64,000 bases of DNA from an uncultured Bacteroidales bacterium (GCA_946534715.1 CAMNCW010000046.1:21397-85396), one strand, 5' to 3'. Positions 1 through 11,648 are shown, counted from the first letter of the stretch. Made by a program: numbers and translations. The notes: a model not told the origin generated them from the sequence alone.

Positions 1-681
1 CGTGATATCTACCTCTTGGCCTACTTGCAGACTCACTACTTCCTCGTCGTCTATATAGATGACTTGGTCAGTATATTCGACAATCGGCGTAGCGTCGGAG
101 GCTAAAAAGTACTCTCCCTCTCCTATTCCTACAACCAACGGCGAACCCTTGCGGGCTGCGATGAGGGTGTCAGGATGATCCTTGTCAAGGACGGCTATCG
201 CATAAGCGCCAATAACCTGCTGCAGGGCTAACTGCACAGCCGTCTTGAGATTGACGTGTTCGTTAAGCTGCGTATATTCGATGAGTTGTACCAACACCTC
301 AGTGTCCGTTTCAGACTTGAAGGTATACCCCTGCTCCATCAAACCGGCTTTGAGGACCGCGTAGTTCTCGATGATGCCATTATGGATGATCGCCAGCCGC
401 TCGGACTCGGAGTAATGGGGGTGCGCATTAACCGTGTTGGGTTCGCCGTGGGTCGCCCAACGCGTATGCGCTATACCTATCATTCCACCGGTGTCTTTGT
501 CCGCGGCAAAAGCCTCTAATTCGGAGACTTTGCCTTTCGCTTTATAGACGTTCAGCTGTCCTTCCTCATTGATGAGTGCCACTCCGGCGCTGTCGTAGCC
601 ACGATACTCGAGACGATGCAGACCTTTAATCAAAATCGGGTACGCCGCACGGCGACCAATATATCCTACTATTCCACACAT
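1..681 (-). CDS. glmS: Glutamine--fructose-6-phosphate aminotransferase (isomerizing), N-terminal part
   Basis: Makes glucosamine-6-phosphate from fructose-6-phosphate and glutamine, the entry step to UDP-GlcNAc for peptidoglycan and LPS. The 227 visible codons are the glutaminase (class II amidotransferase) half. The protein opens MCGIVGYIGRRA, so Cys2 becomes the N-terminal nucleophile after Met removal. HRLEYRGYDSAG, HTRWATHGEPN and HNGIIENY follow, all typical of GlmS. The isomerase half (about 380 residues in the family) lies beyond the left edge. It sits 65 bp downstream of pyrG on the same strand and may be the last gene of that operon; the gap holds a small GCCCC-AA-GGGGC hairpin (701-712) without a T-tract. 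The call is firm; only the 3' end is unseen. Confidence 0.95.
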   Translation of the reverse strand, partial: MCGIVGYIGRRAAYPILIKGLHRLEYRGYDSAGVALINEEGQLNVYKAKGKVSELEAFAADKDTGGMIGIAHTRWATHGEPNTVNAHPHYSESERLAIIHNGIIENYAVLKAGLMEQGYTFKSETDTEVLVQLIEYTQLNEHVNLKTAVQLALQQVIGAYAIAVLDKDHPDTLIAARKGSPLVVGIGEGEYFLASDATPIVEYTDQVIYIDDEEVVSLQVGQEVDIT

Positions 682-746
682 AATAATTGACGATTTCTTA
701 GCCCCAAGGGGCACGATTATTTGACGATTTACAATTTAGTATTTTA

Positions 747-3523
<2,777 letters not shown>

Positions 3524-3535
3524 ACGCGAATGGAT

Positions 3536-4360
3536 TTAGACGCTCAATTGCCCCCTGAACACTTCTGTAGCAGGTCCGGTCATATACACTATTTTATCAA
3601 TCGGATCATATTGAATAAACAAATTTCCACCTTTGAGATGCACGGTCACCTCGTGCTCTGTCTCTTCCATCCAGAAAGCCGCCACAGCCGCCGCGCAAGC
3701 CCCAGTGCCACAAGCCAGCGTCTCTCCCGTCCCCCGCTCCCATACGCGGACATCCAGTTCATGCATATTGCGAACATGGACAAACTCAACATTCGTACCA
3801 TGAGGAAAATGGGGATGCGTACTGATGCGTGCGCCCATATCAGCCATTTCCGCATCAGAGATGAGCCAGTTACGGAAAAACACAGCGTGCGGATTTCCTA
3901 TGTTTACAGATATGAATCCTAATGTATAGCGTTCCTTCAAAGAAAGAGAATCCGCTGCCACCTTTGGCGTCCCCATGTTCACTGTGATCTGGGACACGAC
4001 GCCGTCCGTGAGAAGTAAGTTTAACTTTCGGATACCTGCTAATGTGCTGACAGAGATACCGGTATCGGCACATAACCCGCTTTCATAAAGGTATTTTCCT
4101 ACGCAGCGAATAGCATTGCCACACATCTCTGCTTCCGAGCCATCCGCATTGAATATGCGCATCTCCGCATCCGCCTCTTTGGTCGGAAGAATAAGCACCA
4201 ATCCATCCGCCCCAATGCCAAAATGGCGATCAGAGACACGCCTCGCTAAAGCGGGAATGTCAAGCCGTGCTATTAGCGCAACTGTAGTCTTAGAGAAACA
4301 ATCTATAAAGATGTAGTCGTTTCCAAGACCATGCATTTTGATAAAAGGAAGAGCTGCCAT
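3536..4360 (-). CDS. dapF: Diaminopimelate epimerase
   Basis: Interconverts LL- and meso-diaminopimelate for peptidoglycan and lysine. The 274-residue protein has both catalytic cysteines in their usual settings: Cys80 in AEMCGNAIRC and Cys217 in LACGTGACAAA. MHGLGNDYIFID at the N-terminus and GADGLVLI are also family hallmarks. It starts 5 bp after glnN and is followed 12 bp later by dapL. The gene appears complete and ordinary. Confidence 0.96.
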   Translation of the reverse strand: MAALPFIKMHGLGNDYIFIDCFSKTTVALIARLDIPALARRVSDRHFGIGADGLVLILPTKEADAEMRIFNADGSEAEMCGNAIRCVGKYLYESGLCADTGISVSTLAGIRKLNLLLTDGVVSQITVNMGTPKVAADSLSLKERYTLGFISVNIGNPHAVFFRNWLISDAEMADMGARISTHPHFPHGTNVEFVHVRNMHELDVRVWERGTGETLACGTGACAAAVAAFWMEETEHEVTVHLKGGNLFIQYDPIDKIVYMTGPATEVFRGQLSV

Positions 4361-4365
4361 CGCTA

Positions 4366-6564
4366 TTAATGGATGAAGAGTAATTCTCTGTATTTGGGTA
4401 AAGTCCAGAGTTCGTCGTCCACGATGAGTTCGAGGGCATCGGCGTGTTCTCGGATGTCCGCCATGAGGGGCAGAACGGTATCGTGATAGGCAATGGCTTT
4501 GGAGCGTTCGTCCGGCTGACGGTTCGCTTTGTGACGCGCCTCAGTCATGGCTTCCACACCGGCATAGATAGCCCCGGAGTGATACTCTAATTGCTTGATA
4601 ATGTTGTAATCCATCTCATTGAGTGAAGCTGTCTCGTCGGCAGAGAAGACCTGCTTGACGGCAAGGACGTTTTGGAGCAACATCGTCTGGTAGCGTTTGG
4701 CAGCAGGGAGCACATGGTTGATAACCAGATCGCCTATGACACGGCTCTCAATCTGCAGTTTCTTGACGTACGTCTCCCATTTGACCTCACTGCGGCTGTG
4801 CAGTTCGGCATCGTTGAGGACGTTGGTCACACCGAACATCTTAACGGATTCGGGCGCCAAATAACGATCGATGATGAGAGGCACGGATGTCTCGCAATCC
4901 AACCCACGACGCGCCGCTTCGGCTTTCCATTCGTCGCTGTACCCGTTGCCGTCAAAACGAATCGCCTTGCAGGAAACGATGTATTTCTTGATCACATCAA
5001 AGAGCACCCGCTCTTTGGCTTCGCCTTTCTCGATACGCGCGTCCACTTCGGCTTTGAAGAGCATGAGTTGCTCCGCCACGGCGGCATTGAGCGCCAGCAT
5101 CGCTGCGCCGCAGTTGGCCGACGAGCCCACTGCGCGAAACTCGAAACGGTTACCGGTGAAGGCGAAAGGCGATGTGCGGTTGCGGTCGGTGTTGTCCAGC
5201 AGAATCTCAGGGATATTCGCCACGCCGAGCTTCATCTCTTTCTTGGCATTGATGATGATTGCCTCTTCCGCAGTAGCATGCTCCAGTTTGTCAAGCACCT
5301 CGGAGATCTGCTTGCCAAGGAAGACGGAGATGATAGCAGGAGGTGCTTCGTTAGCGCCCAGACGATGCTCGTTGGTAGCAGAAACGATGGATGCTTTGAG
5401 CAATCCGTTATGACGATGTACCGCCATGAGGACGTTTACCAAGAAAGTGATGAACTGCAGGTTCTGGTAAGGATTCTTGCCCGGCGCCAGGAGGTTGATT
5501 CCGGTGTTGGTCTCCATCGACCAGTTGCAGTGCTTACCGCTTCCGTTGACCCCGGCATAGGGTTTCTCGTGCAGCAGTACGCGGAAATGATGTTTCTCTG
5601 CCACACGCTCCATAATGCTCATTACAAGGAGGTTATGGTCGTTCGCCAAGTTGACATCTTCGTATATAGGTGCCATTTCAAACTGATTTGGAGCTACCTC
5701 ATTATGCCGTGTGCGGACAGGTATTCCGGCTTTGAGCGCTTCGCATTCGAGTTCGCGCATGAACGCCAGGACGCGTGCAGGGATTGCACCAAAATAATGA
5801 TCCTCGAGCTGCTGGCTCTTCGCGCTGTTATGTCCCATGAGTGTGCGGCCCGTGAGCATCAGGTCCGGTCGCGCGTTATAGAGTGCTTCGTCCACTAAGA
5901 AGTACTCCTGTTCCCATCCGAGATTTGCGTGCACGTGCTTGACCTGTTTATCGAAATACGCGCACACTTCGCGGGCTGCGTGACAAAGTGCTGCCGTGGA
6001 ACGGATTAGCGGTGTTTTGTAATCTAATGCTTCTCCTGTGTATGCCACAAAAACCGTCGGGATACAAAGTGTGTCGCCGATGAGGAAAACAGGGCTTGAC
6101 GGATCCCACGCTGAGTAGCCGCGGGCTTCGAAGGTGTTACGAATGCCCCCATTGGGGAAAGAGGAAGCGTCCGGTTCCTGCTGATAGAGACTGTCACCGC
6201 TAAACTCCTCCATGAGTACGCCGTTCTTGAGTGTGAAGAACGCATCATGCTTCTCCGCTGTTCCACCGGTGAGGGGCTGAAACCAGTGGGTGAAATGCGT
6301 TGCACCGTGCTCCATCGCCCATTTACGGATCCCGATGGCAACCACTGACGCAATGTCACGATGGATAGTGCGTCCATTGTCTACATCGTCGAACAACTGC
6401 TCCAGCACTTCCTCGGAGATATACTCCTTCATTTTCTCGCGCGTAAAGACATCGGTCGCGAAATAATCTTTGACCCGTTCATCCTTTGTACCTTGTACAT
6501 TGCTTTGTACCTCTTTTTGGTGCTCAAAAGCGTTTTTTAACGCTTCAAAACGAATATTACTCAT
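4366..6564 (-). CDS. glnN: Glutamine synthetase type III
   Basis: ATP-dependent amidation of glutamate, the main ammonium assimilation enzyme of many Bacteroidota. At 732 residues it has GSIII length, far longer than GSI or GSII. GSIII-like landmarks include GWEQEYFLVD, NEVAPNQFEMAPIYE and NGSGKHCNWSMETNTG. It is first in the glnN-dapF-dapL-pyrG(-glmS) run. A canonical promoter lies at 6617-6648 and a 7+1+7 palindrome at 6587-6601 sits in the short leader, a candidate operator. Near the N-terminus, residues encoded by 6483-6520 are a GTACAAAG-type simple repeat (see findings). Confidence 0.96.
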   Translation of the reverse strand: MSNIRFEALKNAFEHQKEVQSNVQGTKDERVKDYFATDVFTREKMKEYISEEVLEQLFDDVDNGRTIHRDIASVVAIGIRKWAMEHGATHFTHWFQPLTGGTAEKHDAFFTLKNGVLMEEFSGDSLYQQEPDASSFPNGGIRNTFEARGYSAWDPSSPVFLIGDTLCIPTVFVAYTGEALDYKTPLIRSTAALCHAAREVCAYFDKQVKHVHANLGWEQEYFLVDEALYNARPDLMLTGRTLMGHNSAKSQQLEDHYFGAIPARVLAFMRELECEALKAGIPVRTRHNEVAPNQFEMAPIYEDVNLANDHNLLVMSIMERVAEKHHFRVLLHEKPYAGVNGSGKHCNWSMETNTGINLLAPGKNPYQNLQFITFLVNVLMAVHRHNGLLKASIVSATNEHRLGANEAPPAIISVFLGKQISEVLDKLEHATAEEAIIINAKKEMKLGVANIPEILLDNTDRNRTSPFAFTGNRFEFRAVGSSANCGAAMLALNAAVAEQLMLFKAEVDARIEKGEAKERVLFDVIKKYIVSCKAIRFDGNGYSDEWKAEAARRGLDCETSVPLIIDRYLAPESVKMFGVTNVLNDAELHSRSEVKWETYVKKLQIESRVIGDLVINHVLPAAKRYQTMLLQNVLAVKQVFSADETASLNEMDYNIIKQLEYHSGAIYAGVEAMTEARHKANRQPDERSKAIAYHDTVLPLMADIREHADALELIVDDELWTLPKYRELLFIH

Positions 6565-6586
6565 ACTTTTGACGTGTTTTTTCGTT

Positions 6587-6601
6587 TTTAATCCGATTAA
6601 A
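6587..6601. promoter_or_regulatory. Palindrome in the glnN leader, candidate operator
   Basis: TTTAATC-C-GATTAAA, perfect arms of 7 around one base, placed between the -7 box and the glnN start codon, so about at or just after the expected transcription start. A related GGATTTAATCC palindrome sits at 6698-6708. The role as an operator is inference. Confidence 0.35.
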
Positions 6602-6616
6602 TTTCAAAATCGACCG

Positions 6617-6648
6617 CAAAGGTACAACTTTTTTTTGATATATGCAAA
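6617..6648 (-). promoter_or_regulatory. Promoter of glnN operon
   Basis: On the minus strand TTTG (6648-6645), 20 bp, then TACCTTTG (6624-6617), matching the Bacteroidota primary sigma consensus -33 TTTG / -7 TAnnTTTG. The -33 box is extended as TTTGCATATATC. The predicted start is about 45 bp upstream of the glnN ATG. Confidence 0.85.
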
Positions 6649-6664
6649 TAATTTTTCATTTTTT

Positions 6665-6693
6665 ATAGAAAAAAGAGCCCCAATGAGCTCTTT
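6665..6693 (-). terminator. Rho-independent terminator after aspC
   Basis: Read on the minus strand: AAAGAGC stem, 8-nt loop, GCTCTTT, followed by a run of T. It lies about 75 bp beyond the aminotransferase stop at 6767 and upstream of the glnN promoter, so it separates the two operons. Confidence 0.75.
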
Positions 6694-6766
6694 AATCGGA
6701 TTTAATCCTATAGACAGGATAGACCTTATATTATTTTACGCACGTGTGCGCGTGAGGTCAGGATCG

Positions 6767-7912
6767 TCAATTATGCGTCAAGACGGATTTGATGCGGCGG
6801 AGGGCTTCGGTGATCTCATCGGTAGAGATTGCATAGGACAGACGGATACAAGACGGACAGCCGAACGCAGAGCCGGAAACAACCGCCACATGGGCTTTGT
6901 CCAACAGAAGTTCTGCCACTTCATCGCCGGAGCCTATGGCACTCACATCGGGGAAGAGATAGAACGCACCTTGCGGTTCACGGAACTTGAAACCGGGTAT
7001 TTCTGAAGCCAGACGGCAAATAAGTTCGCGACGGTTTGCAAAGACCTGCCGCATTTCTTTTACGCACTCCTGTGAACCGGTTAGAGCCGCTTCGGCAGCT
7101 TTCTGTGCGACCATAGTGGCACATGTGAGTTGCTGACCTTGGAGACGCGTGCAAGCGGCGATGAAAGCTTTGTTTTTGCAGAGTAGCCACCCTATTCTAT
7201 AGCCGGTCATGGCGTACGACTTGCTGACCCCGTTAATGATGACGAGCCTGTCTGCCAGTTCCGGAAAGGATGCCAAAGAAGGCGCTTCCACGTCATAGAC
7301 GAGTGCGTTGTATATCTCATCAGAGAGGATCGTTACTTCAGGAAAATCGCGCAGGACAGCTATCAGTTCCTCCAGTTGTGCGCGGGTATAGACCGAGCCT
7401 GTGGGGTTATTGGGCGAACAGAGGATGATCATTCTTGTCCGCGGCGTGAGGGCAGCGCGCAGTTTATCGGGAGTGAGACAGTAGTTTTCCTCAAAGGTCG
7501 TTTCTACGGGCACTACCGTTCCTTCCGCCAGTTTGACCATTTCGGTATAACTCACCCAAGACGGCATAGGAATGATCACTTCATCACCGGGGTTAATCAC
7601 CGTCTGGATCGCATTATAAATCGCCATCTTCGCTCCCACGGAGACGATGACATCCGAGAATTGATAATTTTGATAATTATTAGCGATGGCTTCTCTTAGA
7701 GAAGGGATGCCTGGAACGGGTCCGTAATGGGAAAAATGGTTATCGATTGCTTCCTGCGCGGCACGGCGGATATGAAGCGGCGTATCGAAATCCGGCTCGC
7801 CGAGCGACATACTGATCACATCTATGCCGGAGGCTTTCATCTCTTTCGCCCGCGCCGCCATAACGAGGCTTTGCGAGGCAGAGATATTCTGTACTCGTTG
7901 GGAGAGTTGCAT
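6767..7912 (-). CDS. Class I/II PLP aminotransferase, aspartate aminotransferase-like
   Basis: 381 residues with the AspC type Ib signature set: SLGEPDFDTP (36-45), SPNNPTGSVY (166-175), DEIYNALVY and the PLP lysine in SKSYAMTGYRIGW (Lys231). Probably moves amino groups between aspartate or a related amino acid and 2-oxoglutarate; the exact substrate cannot be read from sequence. It is the last gene of a tight run with the two ABC-2 permeases (3-bp gap) and is followed by a terminator. The position after polysaccharide-type transporters is unexplained by its chemistry. Confidence 0.85.
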   Translation of the reverse strand: MQLSQRVQNISASQSLVMAARAKEMKASGIDVISMSLGEPDFDTPLHIRRAAQEAIDNHFSHYGPVPGIPSLREAIANNYQNYQFSDVIVSVGAKMAIYNAIQTVINPGDEVIIPMPSWVSYTEMVKLAEGTVVPVETTFEENYCLTPDKLRAALTPRTRMIILCSPNNPTGSVYTRAQLEELIAVLRDFPEVTILSDEIYNALVYDVEAPSLASFPELADRLVIINGVSKSYAMTGYRIGWLLCKNKAFIAACTRLQGQQLTCATMVAQKAAEAALTGSQECVKEMRQVFANRRELICRLASEIPGFKFREPQGAFYLFPDVSAIGSGDEVAELLLDKAHVAVVSGSAFGCPSCIRLSYAISTDEITEALRRIKSVLTHN

Positions 7913-7915
7913 ATA

Positions 7916-8773
7916 TCAGATAGTGTCTATGAAAGACTTTTGCTTGCGGTTAAACATCGAGATACCCATGATAAGGAGCACAAAGATGATGATTGCCGAA
8001 TAGCCGAGAGAAGTCCAAGAGAACTGTCCCGCTCCGTAAGCGCCATATTTGAAAGTCTCGATGATAGCCGTCATCGGGTTAAAGAGCATGATCTTATGGA
8101 GTGTGGGGTTCGTGACATAACTGAGCGGATAAACGATCGGCGTTGCGTACATCCAGAGAGATACGAAGACACCGAAGAAATTGGTCAGGTCACGATACTT
8201 GGTAGTCAGGGAAGAGACGATGAGTCCCAAGCCCAACGCCAGACATTGAATCATCAGAATCAGCACCGGGAACAAAAGGAGATACCAGTTCGGACACAAG
8301 TGTACTCCTTTGAAGACAAAGAGCAGATACACGATCACGAAGGTACCGAGTTGGAGCGAGAAACGGAAGAGTTTGGACGCCACGACCGATACCGGCGACA
8401 CCAGCCTCGGGAAATAGACCTTTCCGAAGAGGCCTGCGTTCGTCTGGAAAGTATTGGAAACCGCCGTAAGACACTCCGAGAAATACTCCCAAAGGCAGAT
8501 GCCAGAGAGGTAAAAGACCGGCTGAGGTATATCATCCGTCGGAATACCGGCAATGCGGCCAAAGACCACGATGTACATGAACATCGAGAAAAGGGGCGAG
8601 ATAAAATACCACCCCATACCGAAGATAGTCTGCTTAAACTGGACGGTGATGTCACGTTTAATAAAGAGCCAAATGAGGTATTTCTTATCCCATAGTTCTT
8701 TCAAGCCGAGTCCCTTGGAAAAGGTTGTCGGCGAAATCTCTGTTGTCCAGTAATTTTCTTGAGTCTTTGCCAT
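7916..8773 (-). CDS. ABC-2 type permease of polysaccharide/O-antigen export family (second copy)
   Basis: 285-residue membrane protein with about six hydrophobic segments, ABC2_membrane (Wzm/TagG) family. Shared with the upstream neighbour are FGKVYFPR, TTKYRDL, PLSYVTNP and the C-terminal QKSFIDT, so the two are tandem paralogues. Wzm-type permeases move undecaprenyl-linked glycans across the inner membrane with a Wzt ATPase, but no ATPase gene is in the window. It starts 1 bp after its paralogue and ends 3 bp before the aminotransferase. A heterodimer of the two permeases is possible. Confidence 0.85.
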   Translation of the reverse strand: MAKTQENYWTTEISPTTFSKGLGLKELWDKKYLIWLFIKRDITVQFKQTIFGMGWYFISPLFSMFMYIVVFGRIAGIPTDDIPQPVFYLSGICLWEYFSECLTAVSNTFQTNAGLFGKVYFPRLVSPVSVVASKLFRFSLQLGTFVIVYLLFVFKGVHLCPNWYLLLFPVLILMIQCLALGLGLIVSSLTTKYRDLTNFFGVFVSLWMYATPIVYPLSYVTNPTLHKIMLFNPMTAIIETFKYGAYGAGQFSWTSLGYSAIIIFVLLIMGISMFNRKQKSFIDTI

Positions 8774-8774
8774 A

Positions 8775-9623
8775 TTACACCGTATCCATAAAGGACTTTT
8801 GTACTTTGTTAAACAACATCAGACCAAAGATCAGGAGGATGAGCGTAAACGCTGCGCTGTAACCGAGCCAGAGCCATGAGAACTGACCTTGCCCGAGTAG
8901 CGAGTACTTGATCGCCTCCATCACCGGCGTGACCGGATTAAGCGACATAGCCAAATGCAGTTTGGGGTTTGTGACCATACTGAGCGGATAGATCACCGGG
9001 GTGATATAAACCCAGAGGGAGATGATCTTCGCCAGCATGATCTGCAAGTCGCGGTATTTGGTGGTCATGGACGAGAAAATCATACCGAAACCCACTGCCA
9101 TAAAAGCCAGCAGAACAATAAGAAGCGGGAAGAGGACGATCTGCCAATGAATGACCAGTTCGGTACCTGTCGCGACATAATAGATATAGAATGCCGCAAA
9201 GATAGCCAGCTGGATAGCAAACGTGAGCAGATTAGTCGTCACCGCCACAAGAGGCATGATTATTCTCGGGAAATAGACCTTTCCGAAGATGTCTGCGTTC
9301 GAGACGAACGAGTTCGACGTGGAGCTGAGACAGGAAGAGAAATAGCCCCAGACAGATATACCGAGGAGGTAAAACAGGATCGGAGGCACACCGTCCGTGG
9401 GTATATTCGCGATACCGCCGAACACCGTCACATAGACGATGACGGATAGTACCGGCGTGATGATAAACCACAGCGGGCCCAAGATAGTCTGTTTATAGGC
9501 CGTGCGGAAATTGCGCTCCACGAACAAGACGAACATGTCGCGGTAACGCCATATTTCTTTCCAATCCACCGCCAACAGTTTATCGCGGGGTGTGATTTCC
9601 AAATCCCATTTCTGCTCGCTCAT
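8775..9623 (-). CDS. ABC-2 type permease of polysaccharide/O-antigen export family (first copy)
   Basis: 282 residues, same family and topology as the following gene: cytoplasmic N-terminus with WRYRDMFVLFVERNF, then hydrophobic segments, FGKVYFPRIIMP, SSMTTKYRDLQ and PLSMVTNPKLH. It follows rluB by 2 bp. Divergence from its paralogue is clear across the whole length, so this is an old duplication or a deliberate pair rather than a recent repeat. The partner ATPase is not in this window. Confidence 0.85.
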   Translation of the reverse strand: MSEQKWDLEITPRDKLLAVDWKEIWRYRDMFVLFVERNFRTAYKQTILGPLWFIITPVLSVIVYVTVFGGIANIPTDGVPPILFYLLGISVWGYFSSCLSSTSNSFVSNADIFGKVYFPRIIMPLVAVTTNLLTFAIQLAIFAAFYIYYVATGTELVIHWQIVLFPLLIVLLAFMAVGFGMIFSSMTTKYRDLQIMLAKIISLWVYITPVIYPLSMVTNPKLHLAMSLNPVTPVMEAIKYSLLGQGQFSWLWLGYSAAFTLILLIFGLMLFNKVQKSFMDTV

Positions 9624-9625
9624 TC

Positions 9626-10690
9626 TTATTCAAAAGCTCCCATATGGAGCATAGCTACTTCTTTCGGTGTGAGGAAGCGGTATTTGCCCCGGCTCACGTT
9701 CTTTTTGGTAAGTCCGGCAAAGGAAACACGGTCGAGGTTCACCACTTTATAGCCGACTTTTTCAAAAATACGGCGTACGACACGGTTTTGACCGGAGTGA
9801 ATCTCCAAACCGATGTGTCGGCGATCCTCTTTCGGGAACTCAAGTGCGTCGGGAATGATACGTTCATCATCCAGCACAACACCTGCGCGAACGATAGCCT
9901 CGTCCACTTCGTCCAAATCTCGATCCAGCGTAACGGCATAGATCTTCTTCTTATGGAACTTCGGGTGCGTCAGTTTGGCAGCCAAGTCCCCATCGTTGGT
10001 GAGGAGGAGGACGCCGGTCGTGTTACGGTCCAGACGTCCCACCGGATAGATACGCTCAGCACAGGCGTTACGAACGATGTCGATCACCGTGTGACGCTCT
10101 TGGGGATCATCCGTGGTGGTTACCGTATTCTTCGGTTTATTGAGGAGGATATAGACCTTTCGCTCACGACGAACCGGTTGGTTATGGAAACGGATATCAT
10201 CGGTCGGAAGCACTTTAACACCCAGGTTATCAGCGGTTACACCATTGACGGTGATTACGCCTGCCTGAATAAAATCATCTGCCTCACGACGCGAGCAAAT
10301 ACCAGCGTTTGCCAAGTATTTATTAAGACGAATAGGCTTCGTCGGATCTTCGTGTTGCTCACGATAGGTTTGCTGTTTACGAGCCGAATAGAGTCCGTTG
10401 TTACGTTTAGGTTTGCCGCCGAAAGGACGGTTCGGGCGCTCCGAGAAATCGTTGCCGAAAGGTCTTTGGGTACGCTCTGCGTTGAAAGAACGTTGCGGAC
10501 GTTCGCCGTTGAAAGGACGTTGCGGACGTTCTCCGTTGAAAGAACGTTGCGGACGTTCTCCGTAAGCAGGGCGCTCGGAGTATGATCCGCCTTCACGAGT
10601 GAAACGAGGACGAGCCGAAACAGGCTCTCCTTCGCGATGGAAACGCGGACGTGGTCTGCGTTCACCTTCATTGTTGGAATTGTTGTACAT
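9626..10690 (-). CDS. rluB: 23S rRNA pseudouridine synthase, RluB type, with repetitive basic N-terminal extension
   Basis: The C-terminal ~240 residues are an S4 domain (IRLNKYLANAGICSRREADDFI) followed by an RsuA/RluB catalytic domain with the aspartate in GRLDRNTTG. The family isomerises uridine around position 2605 of 23S rRNA. The first ~115 residues are a low-complexity, Arg/Pro/Gly-rich tail with a 9-residue repeat of the type GERPQRSFN, likely disordered and RNA-binding. The ATG at 10690 is used here; a TTG lies one codon earlier. It is downstream of rpmF, and the ribosomal context fits. Confidence 0.9.
   Translation of the reverse strand: MYNNSNNEGERRPRPRFHREGEPVSARPRFTREGGSYSERPAYGERPQRSFNGERPQRPFNGERPQRSFNAERTQRPFGNDFSERPNRPFGGKPKRNNGLYSARKQQTYREQHEDPTKPIRLNKYLANAGICSRREADDFIQAGVITVNGVTADNLGVKVLPTDDIRFHNQPVRRERKVYILLNKPKNTVTTTDDPQERHTVIDIVRNACAERIYPVGRLDRNTTGVLLLTNDGDLAAKLTHPKFHKKKIYAVTLDRDLDEVDEAIVRAGVVLDDERIIPDALEFPKEDRRHIGLEIHSGQNRVVRRIFEKVGYKVVNLDRVSFAGLTKKNVSRGKYRFLTPKEVAMLHMGAFE
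10465..10573. repeat. 27-bp in-frame tandem repeat in rluB
   Basis: About four imperfect 27-bp units encode the 9-residue repeat G-E-R-P-Q-R-(S/P)-F-N. Neighbouring units are nearly identical at DNA level, which points to recent slippage or unequal exchange. Confidence 0.7.
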
Positions 10691-10841
10691 CAATTTAGAA
10701 TTTTAAATGTTGATAGGTTAATTTCCGAGGTGGCCCTCACGGGTCACGCGCGTGCTCACGCACGCTTAATTAAGTAAGGTAAAAAGGCAAAAGGAATACA
10801 AATACTCCTTTCACCTTTCGTTCTTACCTTTCCATTTCCCA

Positions 10842-11024
10842 TTAAGCTTCAGCTTGTTCGACTGCCAACTTACCACGGTAATAGCCACAAGACGGGCAAA
10901 CAGTGTGGTAGATGTGAAGTGCGCCACAGTTCGGGCATGTAGCCAGTGTCGGAGCCTTCACTACGTCATGGGTACGACGTTTCGCTTGACGGGTGTGTGA
11001 TTGTCTTCTTTTAGGATGTGCCAT
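10842..11024 (-). CDS. rpmF: 50S ribosomal protein L32
   Basis: 60 residues. The basic N-terminus MAHPKRRQSHTRQAKRR and the zinc-binding pair CPNC...CPSC are typical of the Cys-containing form of L32. It sits directly downstream of the DUF177 gene (yceD), the classic yceD-rpmF pairing. The 150-bp spacer to rluB holds two hairpins (GCGTGC-TCAC-GCACGC and a CCC/GGG stem) and a long imperfect purine/pyrimidine hairpin, which could attenuate read-through into rluB. Confidence 0.95.
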   Translation of the reverse strand: MAHPKRRQSHTRQAKRRTHDVVKAPTLATCPNCGALHIYHTVCPSCGYYRGKLAVEQAEA

Positions 11025-11052
11025 AGTTATTTACAATTTAAATATTTACCAT

Positions 11053-11538
11053 TCAGTTATTTATCTCAGTATCAACATCGGGATCCGGCTCGGCACAAAG
11101 GTGAGATTGGAGGAGAAGTTCCATTTGCTGGTTGCATTCACCCGGCTGGTGACTGTGCACGATCGGAATATTGATACTTACTATTTCATAGACAAGCCAA
11201 GAAAGATCAAGAGATTGACGGAAGGACGATTGACGAGGTACGATTTCATCATCGCCCGTTTCCTCATCTTCAGAGAAGATTTCTTGCTCATCTTCTATTT
11301 CAAGGGGCATGGGGTCGAGGCATCTATCACACACAACAAAGACAGTTCCTTGAACCGCTATGTTGAGCTGATAGTCCTCCTCCCGGAGATTAAGCGTCAC
11401 TTTGCCGTCCACCGTTCCGCTCAGTATTTCGGACTTCTCCAAGGAAGCGAAGAAATCGTCATTTAGCTGAATATCAAACGAATGCGAGCCTAAAGGAAGG
11501 CGCTTCAAATCGATGATATAGTGGTTCTTTTCGCTCAT
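11053..11538 (-). CDS. yceD: DUF177 (YceD) family protein
   Basis: 161 residues from the ATG at 11538; longer starts would lie inside the promoter. DUF177 proteins are conserved beside rpmF and have been linked to 23S rRNA maturation in other bacteria. Visible are the conserved CDRCLDP segment (the cysteine pair of the family) and an acidic stretch EIEDEQEIFSEDEE. It heads the operon with rpmF and rluB. Confidence 0.85.
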   Translation of the reverse strand: MSEKNHYIIDLKRLPLGSHSFDIQLNDDFFASLEKSEILSGTVDGKVTLNLREEDYQLNIAVQGTVFVVCDRCLDPMPLEIEDEQEIFSEDEETGDDEIVPRQSSFRQSLDLSWLVYEIVSINIPIVHSHQPGECNQQMELLLQSHLCAEPDPDVDTEINN

Positions 11539-11555
11539 AGACGCAAAATCGGGTG

Positions 11556-11587
11556 CAAAGTTACTACTTTTTTTTGATATACGCAAA
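11556..11587 (-). promoter_or_regulatory. Promoter of yceD-rpmF operon
   Basis: Minus strand: TTTG (11587-11584), 20 bp, TAACTTTG (11563-11556). The predicted start is only about 10 bp upstream of the yceD ATG, so the leader is nearly absent. Confidence 0.85.
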
Positions 11588-11648
11588 TATTTTTTACTTT
11601 TTTATCGATTTTTTTGCAAATTGTTACCTATTGATGAAGATTTTGGAT

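Noticed and set aside
4672..5898. 408-codon open frame opposite glnN
   Set aside because: Antisense shadow of a GC-rich gene, no recognisable protein features.
7727..8695. 322-codon Arg/Glu/His-rich frame opposite the permease gene
   Set aside because: Composition is that of a translated antisense of a membrane protein gene; no start signal.
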